Notes under the pieces: generated by a model
Seen by the model: only the letters and a program-made list of their open reading frames with translations
Databases searched by the model: none
Told to the model about the DNA's origin: nothing
Shown: in pieces, positions 59,371 to 64,000 of the stretch
Layout: every line of letters begins with the position of its first letter
Numbering within the stretch: position 1 is the stretch's first letter
Program-made: the position numbers and the translations under genes
From: Acidovorax delafieldii
GTDB lineage: Bacteria > Pseudomonadota > Gammaproteobacteria > Burkholderiales > Burkholderiaceae_C
Length of the DNA: 64,000 nucleotides
Reading direction: 5' to 3'
Assembly (NCBI GenBank): GCA_002377855.1
Contig: DFQQ01000035.1
Span: 53,371-117,370 of the forward strand

Positions 59371-62300
59371 TTAATGAAAATCCCGGCTGCCGTGCAGCGC
59401 CCCGCCCAGGCGGCCCAGCAGCGGGGTCAGGTCTTTGAAGCGCTGGGCGACCAGGTGGCGCACGGCGGGCACCCCAGGCGCTGCGCCCTGCCCCCCGGCC
59501 GATGGCGGCACCGGCACGGTGGCGCACTGCCACAGCCCCTGCACGGCCAGCAGTTGTGACTTGAGCAGCGCATCGCGCCACTGCTCAATCAAACCCGGCC
59601 AGACGATGACGTTGACCGGGCCGGTTTCATCCTCCAGCGTGACAAACATGGTGCCTTTGGCGGTGCCCGGCCGCTGGCGCACGGTGACGATGCCGCAGGC
59701 GCGCACGCTGCGGCCATGGGGCACGCTTTGCAACTGCAGGGCCGTGAGCAGCCGCCAGTGCGCCAGGCGCGGGCGCAGCAGGGCCAGCGGGTGGCGGCGC
59801 AGGGTCAGGCCCGTGGCGGCATAGTCGAAGACGATTTCTTCGCCCTCGGGCGCCTGGGGCAGCTCCAGCGGCGCTTCGTTGACCGGGGCGTGGCGCAGCA
59901 GCGCAGGGGCGCGGTGCTGGGCCGCGGCGTCCCACATTTGCTGGCGGCGGTGGCCCGACAAGGCTGCCAGCGCATCGGCAGCGGCCAAGGCCTGCAGGTC
60001 GTGCCGATCCAGCCCGGCGCGCAGGGCCAGGTCTTCGGTGCTGGCAAATCGGCACTGCGGCGCCTGTGCGCGGGCTTGCAGCAGGCGCTGCGCTGCATCG
60101 GTATGCAGCCCGCTGACCAGCCGCAGCCCCAGGCGCACCGCTGGCTGGGGCAAGGCGGCGGGGCGTACGCCGGGGATGGGCCGGAGGGGCTGTAACCGCT
60201 GCGGCGCACCTTCCAGCGTGCAATCCCAGTCGCTGTGGTTCACATCAATCGGCAGCACGCGCACGCCGTGGCGGCGGGCGTCTTGCACCAGTTGCGACGG
60301 GCCATAAAACCCCATGGGCAAAGAGTTGAGCAGCGCGGCCAAAAAGCACGCTGGTTCGTGGCACTTGAGCCAGCTGCTGCTGTAGGCCAGCAGCGCAAAG
60401 CTGTAGGCATGGCTTTCTGGAAAGCCGTATTCGCCAAAGCCCAGCATCTGCGCAAAGATGGCCTGGGCAAAGGGCAGCGCGTAGCCGTTGGCCACCATGC
60501 CGTCGATCAGGCGCTTTTCGAACTTGTGCACGCCGCCCGTTCGCTTCCAGGCGGCCATGGACCGGCGCAGGGCATCGGCCTCGGCGGCTGAAAATTTGGC
60601 CGCAATCATGGCGATCTGCATCACCTGTTCCTGAAAAATCGGCACGCCCAGCGTGCGCTTGAGCGCCTTTTCCAGCTCGGGCTTTTCCAGCACCAGCGCC
60701 TCGCCTCGCCTGCGCCGCTCGCGCGCCTGCAAATACGGGTGCACCATGCCGCCCTGGATGGGGCCGGGCCGCACGATGGCCACTTCCACCACCAGGTCGT
60801 AAAAAACACGCGGCTGCAGGCGCGGCAGCATGCTCATCTGGGCGCGGCTTTCGATCTGGAACACGCCCACGGTGTCGGCGGCGCAAATCATGTCGTAGGT
60901 GTGCGGGTCTTCGGCGGGGATGTCGGCCAGCCGCCAGCGCTCACCGCGCAGCGCGGCGCGCAAATCCAGGCAGCGGCGCAGTGCGCTGAGCATGCCCAGC
61001 GCCAGCACGTCCACCTTCATCAGGCCCATTTCGTCCAGGTCGTCCTTGTCCCACTGGATGATGGAGCGGTCTGCCATGGCCGCGTTTTCAATCGGCACCA
61101 GCCGCGACAGCGGCCCCTGCGTGAGCACAAAACCGCCCACATGCTGGCTCAGGTGGCGCGGAAAGCCGCGCAGCTCAGCCGACAACTCCAGCCACAGGCG
61201 GGCGGTGTGCGCCCCCAGGCTCTGGCCCAATGATTCAGCCAGGGCCTGCAGCTTGTGGCTGGCCAGGTCTTCGTCAAACCAGTGGTGCTCTTTGGCAAAG
61301 GCATCGACCACCGCCGGGTGCACGCCCAGGGCCTTGCCCACGTCGCGCAGCACGCTGCGGGTGCGGTAGGTGGTGACCACGGCGGCAATGGCGGCGCGGT
61401 CGCGCCCGTATTTGCTGTAGATGTACTGAATGACCTCTTCGCGCCGGTCGTGCTCAAAGTCCACATCAATGTCGGGCGGCTCCTTGCGTTCCTTGCTGAT
61501 GAAGCGCTCGAACAGCAAATTCGAGCGGGTCGGGTCCACTTCGGTAATTCCCAGGCAAAAGCACACCGCCGAGTTGGCCGCCGAGCCGCGCCCCTGGCAC
61601 AAGATACCCACGCTGCGCGCATAGCGCACGATGTCGTGCACCGTCAGGAAGTACATCTCGTACTGGCAGTCGGCAATCAGCGCCAGCTCGCGCTGCAGCT
61701 GGGCTTGCACCCCATCAGGCACGCCCTGCGGGTAGCGGCTGGCCGCGCCTTCGTAGGTGAGCCAGGCCAGGCCCTGGGCGGGCGTCATGCCGGGGGGCAC
61801 GGTTTCTTGCGGGTATTGGTATTTGATTTCGTCCAGGCTGAAGGTGCAGCGCTGCGCAATCTGCACCGTAGCCTGCAGCAGCTCAGGCGGGTAAATGCCC
61901 GCCAGCCGCACGCGATGGCGTAGATGTCGCTCGGCATGCGGCTGCAGCGCAAAACCGCATTGCGCCACGGGGCGGCCCAGGCGCACCGCGGTGATCACGT
62001 CCTGCAGCGGCTTGCGCGAGCGCACGTGCATGTGCACATCGCCTGCGGCCACCAGCGGCACCCCGGCGGCGGCGCCCGCCTGCTGCAAGGTGGCCAGCCA
62101 CAGGTCGTCATCGGGCTCTAGCAGCAGCTCAGCCACCAGCCAGAACTTCAAGCCAAATTCGGCTCTAGCGCTTTCCAATAAAGCGCCAACAGCTACAAAA
62201 TCAGTAGCATTTTCTACGGTGCGATCAGGCACCAGCAGCAGTTCACAGCCTTGCAGCTGGCGCACATCGCTCAGGGGCCCCATCTGGTAATGCCCCTTGG

Positions 62301-62640
62301 CCGCGCTGCGCCGCGCGGTGGTGATGAACTGGCACAGGTTGCCCCAGCCCTGCGCATTGCGCGCCAGCGCCACCAGCCGAAAACCGGGGTACGCAAACTC
62401 GCTGCCTACGATGAGGTGCAGCCCCAGCGCCTTGGCCCGCACATGGGCGCGCACCACGCCAGCCACCGAGCACTCATCCGTCAGCGCCAATGCGCGGTAG
62501 CCCAGGGCAGAGGCGCGCTCTACCAGCTCGTGCAGGTGCGATGCACCACGCTGGAAGCTGAAGTTGGAGACGCAGTGCAGCTCGGCATAGTCGGGCAGCG
62601 CCAGCGCGACCGGGCGGGTGGGGGCGGAGCGTTCAGCCAT
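59371..62640 (-). CDS. dnaE2: Error-prone DNA polymerase (DnaE2)
   Basis: This 1089-residue C-family polymerase has an N-terminal PHP domain (YAELHCVSNFSFQRGASHLHEL, ALALTDE), the palm active site with PPDIDVDFEHDRREEVIQYI, and a C-terminal OB region (GIVTVRQRPGTAKGTMFVTLEDETG). It copies damaged templates with ImuA and ImuB. The start codon overlaps the imuB stop by 8 bp. An internal segment (DFVAVGALLESARAEFG) is encoded by a complete dispersed element in the opposite orientation to the other intragenic copies. Confidence 0.95.
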   Translation of the reverse strand: MAERSAPTRPVALALPDYAELHCVSNFSFQRGASHLHELVERASALGYRALALTDECSVAGVVRAHVRAKALGLHLIVGSEFAYPGFRLVALARNAQGWGNLCQFITTARRSAAKGHYQMGPLSDVRQLQGCELLLVPDRTVENATDFVAVGALLESARAEFGLKFWLVAELLLEPDDDLWLATLQQAGAAAGVPLVAAGDVHMHVRSRKPLQDVITAVRLGRPVAQCGFALQPHAERHLRHRVRLAGIYPPELLQATVQIAQRCTFSLDEIKYQYPQETVPPGMTPAQGLAWLTYEGAASRYPQGVPDGVQAQLQRELALIADCQYEMYFLTVHDIVRYARSVGILCQGRGSAANSAVCFCLGITEVDPTRSNLLFERFISKERKEPPDIDVDFEHDRREEVIQYIYSKYGRDRAAIAAVVTTYRTRSVLRDVGKALGVHPAVVDAFAKEHHWFDEDLASHKLQALAESLGQSLGAHTARLWLELSAELRGFPRHLSQHVGGFVLTQGPLSRLVPIENAAMADRSIIQWDKDDLDEMGLMKVDVLALGMLSALRRCLDLRAALRGERWRLADIPAEDPHTYDMICAADTVGVFQIESRAQMSMLPRLQPRVFYDLVVEVAIVRPGPIQGGMVHPYLQARERRRRGEALVLEKPELEKALKRTLGVPIFQEQVMQIAMIAAKFSAAEADALRRSMAAWKRTGGVHKFEKRLIDGMVANGYALPFAQAIFAQMLGFGEYGFPESHAYSFALLAYSSSWLKCHEPACFLAALLNSLPMGFYGPSQLVQDARRHGVRVLPIDVNHSDWDCTLEGAPQRLQPLRPIPGVRPAALPQPAVRLGLRLVSGLHTDAAQRLLQARAQAPQCRFASTEDLALRAGLDRHDLQALAAADALAALSGHRRQQMWDAAAQHRAPALLRHAPVNEAPLELPQAPEGEEIVFDYAATGLTLRRHPLALLRPRLAHWRLLTALQLQSVPHGRSVRACGIVTVRQRPGTAKGTMFVTLEDETGPVNVIVWPGLIEQWRDALLKSQLLAVQGLWQCATVPVPPSAGGQGAAPGVPAVRHLVAQRFKDLTPLLGRLGGALHGSRDFH
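62155..62200 (+). repeat. Complete dispersed element inside dnaE2
   Basis: AAATTCGGCTCTAGCGCTTT, CCAATAAAGCGCCAACAGCT, ACAAAA. Both arms are present. In the dnaE2 direction it is read as GTA GCT GTT GGC GCT and keeps the frame open. Confidence 0.85.
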
Positions 62641-64000
62641 AAATGCCGTGCAAAAACCAGCGGTGCTGCCGGGTGGGTGGGCCGCCTTCGGTGCTGGTTG
62701 GGGCTGATGGAGTCCGCTCACGAAACACCCACACATGCCCGGCGCGCTCGTTGTGGGCCACAAAGTAGTCGCGCACCACCAGGCCGGGGGCGGGTTCGGC
62801 ATCGCAGGCATTGGGTGGCGATTCGCGGGGCGATTCGTGGGTGTCGGCCGCTTCCCACCACGCGGCCTCCAGCCGGTGGGGGCCCGCCAGCAGGCGCAAT
62901 GGCCCCTGGTAGCAAGGGCGGCTGCCCTGCACTGACAGGCGTTGCGGCGGGCGCAGCAGCCAGGTGGGCCACAGGCTGGCGTCGGGCAAGGCATGGGGGG
63001 GCGGCGCCTTGGCAGAGCCTGCCCCACCCGCTTGCAGCGCATGGCTGGCGGGCTGCCAGTGCTGCATGCGTTCAGGCCGGTGGTCTGCCACCAGGGCCAC
63101 GCCTTGCACCTGCTCGGGCCCCAGGCGGGCCGACAGGCGCTCTACCAACTGGTGCCAGCTTTCGCTGCGGGCATCGTCTTGGGCGCTGCGGCCCACCACG
63201 CCGGCTGGGGGCAGCAGGCTGGCGCTGGCCTGGGGCATGGGCACGGTTTGCAGGGCGCGCAGGGCAATCTGGTTAACGGGCGCGGCCAGCGGCGTGCGGG
63301 CCAAGTGCTCGGCCAGCAGGCGGCGCAGGTGGGCCAGGGCCTGCGTGGGCTGGGCGGTGCGCACGGGCAGCGCCTGCCAGGGGGGCACAGGCTTGCCATC
63401 GACCTTGCGCAGGTCGTGGTGCCAGGCCAGCTCCAGCGCCAACACGCCCTGCTGGCGCGCCTGCAGCCAGGCCTGCAGGGCTTGCAGCAAGGCGTGGGCC
63501 GACCACAGCAGCGCATCGGCTGAGGTGGCCAGCGCGGGCAGCTCGGCCGCCAGGGCAAATGTTTCGGGCAGTTCTAGCCAGGTGTGCGTGTGGGGGGCAT
63601 CGCCAAAGGCGCAGTCCAGCGCGTGCAAGGCAGGCGCCCCCAGCCGCCGCGCCACCCCATCGCGCGGCAAGGCGCGCAGTTGGCCCCAGGTGTTGCAGCC
63701 CATGCGCGCCAGGCTGGCCACATGGGGGCGCAGCGCCGTCAGGGTGTGCAGAGGCAAGTCGTGCGGCACGCGCCGGGGTGGGCGCTGCCCCGCCTGCTGC
63801 AGCCGCAGCAGTGCCAGGGCCTGGAACGAAGTGGCGCCCTGGGAAAAGGGCAAGGGCGGCGCGGATGTCTGTGAAGATGTTTGTGCCGGGGCCTGGGTTT
63901 GTGCCGGTAGGGAGGGCACATGCAGCGTACCGCGCTGGCTGGGTGCGGCAAGCGAGGCACCAGGCGCAGGCTTGGCCGCAGATGCAGATGCAGATGCAGA
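62633..64000 (-). CDS. imuB: ImuB, Y-family polymerase-like mutasome protein (3' part)
   Basis: The frame is open to the window edge, so only the C-terminal 455 or so residues are seen. The visible part has the thumb/little-finger-like region (FQALALLRLQQAGQ, LARMGCNTWGQLRALPRDGVARRLG) and the ImuB C-terminal domain ending RDYFVAHNERAGHVWVFRE and WFLHGIYG. ImuB lacks polymerase catalytic residues and acts as the hub joining DnaE2 to the sliding clamp. A GTG at 63919 is not a real start. At the edge the coding sequence contains a Ser-Ala repeat from a hexanucleotide array. Confidence 0.88.
   Translation of the reverse strand, partial: SASASASAAKPAPGASLAAPSQRGTLHVPSLPAQTQAPAQTSSQTSAPPLPFSQGATSFQALALLRLQQAGQRPPRRVPHDLPLHTLTALRPHVASLARMGCNTWGQLRALPRDGVARRLGAPALHALDCAFGDAPHTHTWLELPETFALAAELPALATSADALLWSAHALLQALQAWLQARQQGVLALELAWHHDLRKVDGKPVPPWQALPVRTAQPTQALAHLRRLLAEHLARTPLAAPVNQIALRALQTVPMPQASASLLPPAGVVGRSAQDDARSESWHQLVERLSARLGPEQVQGVALVADHRPERMQHWQPASHALQAGGAGSAKAPPPHALPDASLWPTWLLRPPQRLSVQGSRPCYQGPLRLLAGPHRLEAAWWEAADTHESPRESPPNACDAEPAPGLVVRDYFVAHNERAGHVWVFRERTPSAPTSTEGGPPTRQHRWFLHGIYG
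63981..64000. repeat. Hexanucleotide microsatellite in imuB
   Basis: GATGCA is repeated three times and continues into the window edge. On the coding strand it gives alternating Ser-Ala. Changes of one unit would keep frame. Confidence 0.75.

Overview
This window comes from a GC-rich betaproteobacterium, almost certainly a member of the Comamonadaceae (Acidovorax-like). The evidence is a class I phaCAB locus, an smc-zipA-ligA run, a dap cluster with a PilT/PilU-type ATPase inserted in it, an imuB-dnaE2 mutasome cassette, and about a dozen copies of a palindromic element (GCGCTT...AAGCGC...AGCTATCAAAA) of the kind scattered through Comamonadaceae genomes. I see no rRNA, tRNA, CRISPR array, prophage or insertion sequence. 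Coding density is high and most genes are chromosomal housekeeping or carbon-storage genes.

Layout. 1-1.1 kb: the end of a rhodanese, a DUF2892 membrane protein and an AhpD-like protein. 1.5-6.4 kb: a signalling operon with a secreted, cysteine-free molybdopterin-oxidoreductase-fold protein, a hybrid histidine kinase and an HD-GYP response regulator. 6.6-16.9 kb (minus strand): bioB, then a propionyl-CoA to succinyl-CoA block (mutase, GNAT acetyltransferase, meaB, pccB, PH-domain protein, pccA, probable epimerase, thioesterase), with a divergent GntR regulator at 17.1 kb. 17.9-27.7 kb: acyl-CoA synthetase, a saccharopine-dehydrogenase-like enzyme with a divergent Lrp regulator, an acyltransferase, dusA, a CHASE-PAS-GGDEF-EAL protein and a RelA/SpoT-like synthetase. 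28-31.7 kb: phaZ depolymerase overlapping a stand-alone rnfB-like gene, and an unusual chemoreceptor. 31.9-39.5 kb: dapC-dapD-pilU-like-dapE-prmB, then an ABC-F ATPase. 40.4-44.4 kb (minus strand): phaC-phaA-phaB. 44.5-48.7 kb: pgeF-maiA, MarR regulator, FAH-family hydrolase, Nudix protein and small membrane proteins. 48.8-58.4 kb (minus strand): smc-zipA-ligA-PBP1. 58.7-64 kb: chaC, dnaE2 and the 3' part of imuB.

The most novel stretch is 39.6-40.3 kb. Three tandem cassettes of about 238 bp each hold a conserved leader box (TGTCAACC), a strong Shine-Dalgarno, a 24-codon ORF and their own intrinsic terminator. Across the three copies almost every codon difference is synonymous, so the micropeptide is really translated and under selection. 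It is charged, soluble-looking and resembles no family I recognise. A second theme is that 5 of the 12 palindromic elements lie inside protein-coding genes (meaB, dapE, pgeF, ligA, dnaE2). Four of these are read in the same orientation and frame and add the same short peptide.

Functionally the window links storage-polymer metabolism (phaCAB, phaZ with a PhaR-like site), propionate/odd-chain catabolism with its biotin supply, lysine/peptidoglycan precursor synthesis, and chromosome and envelope maintenance.
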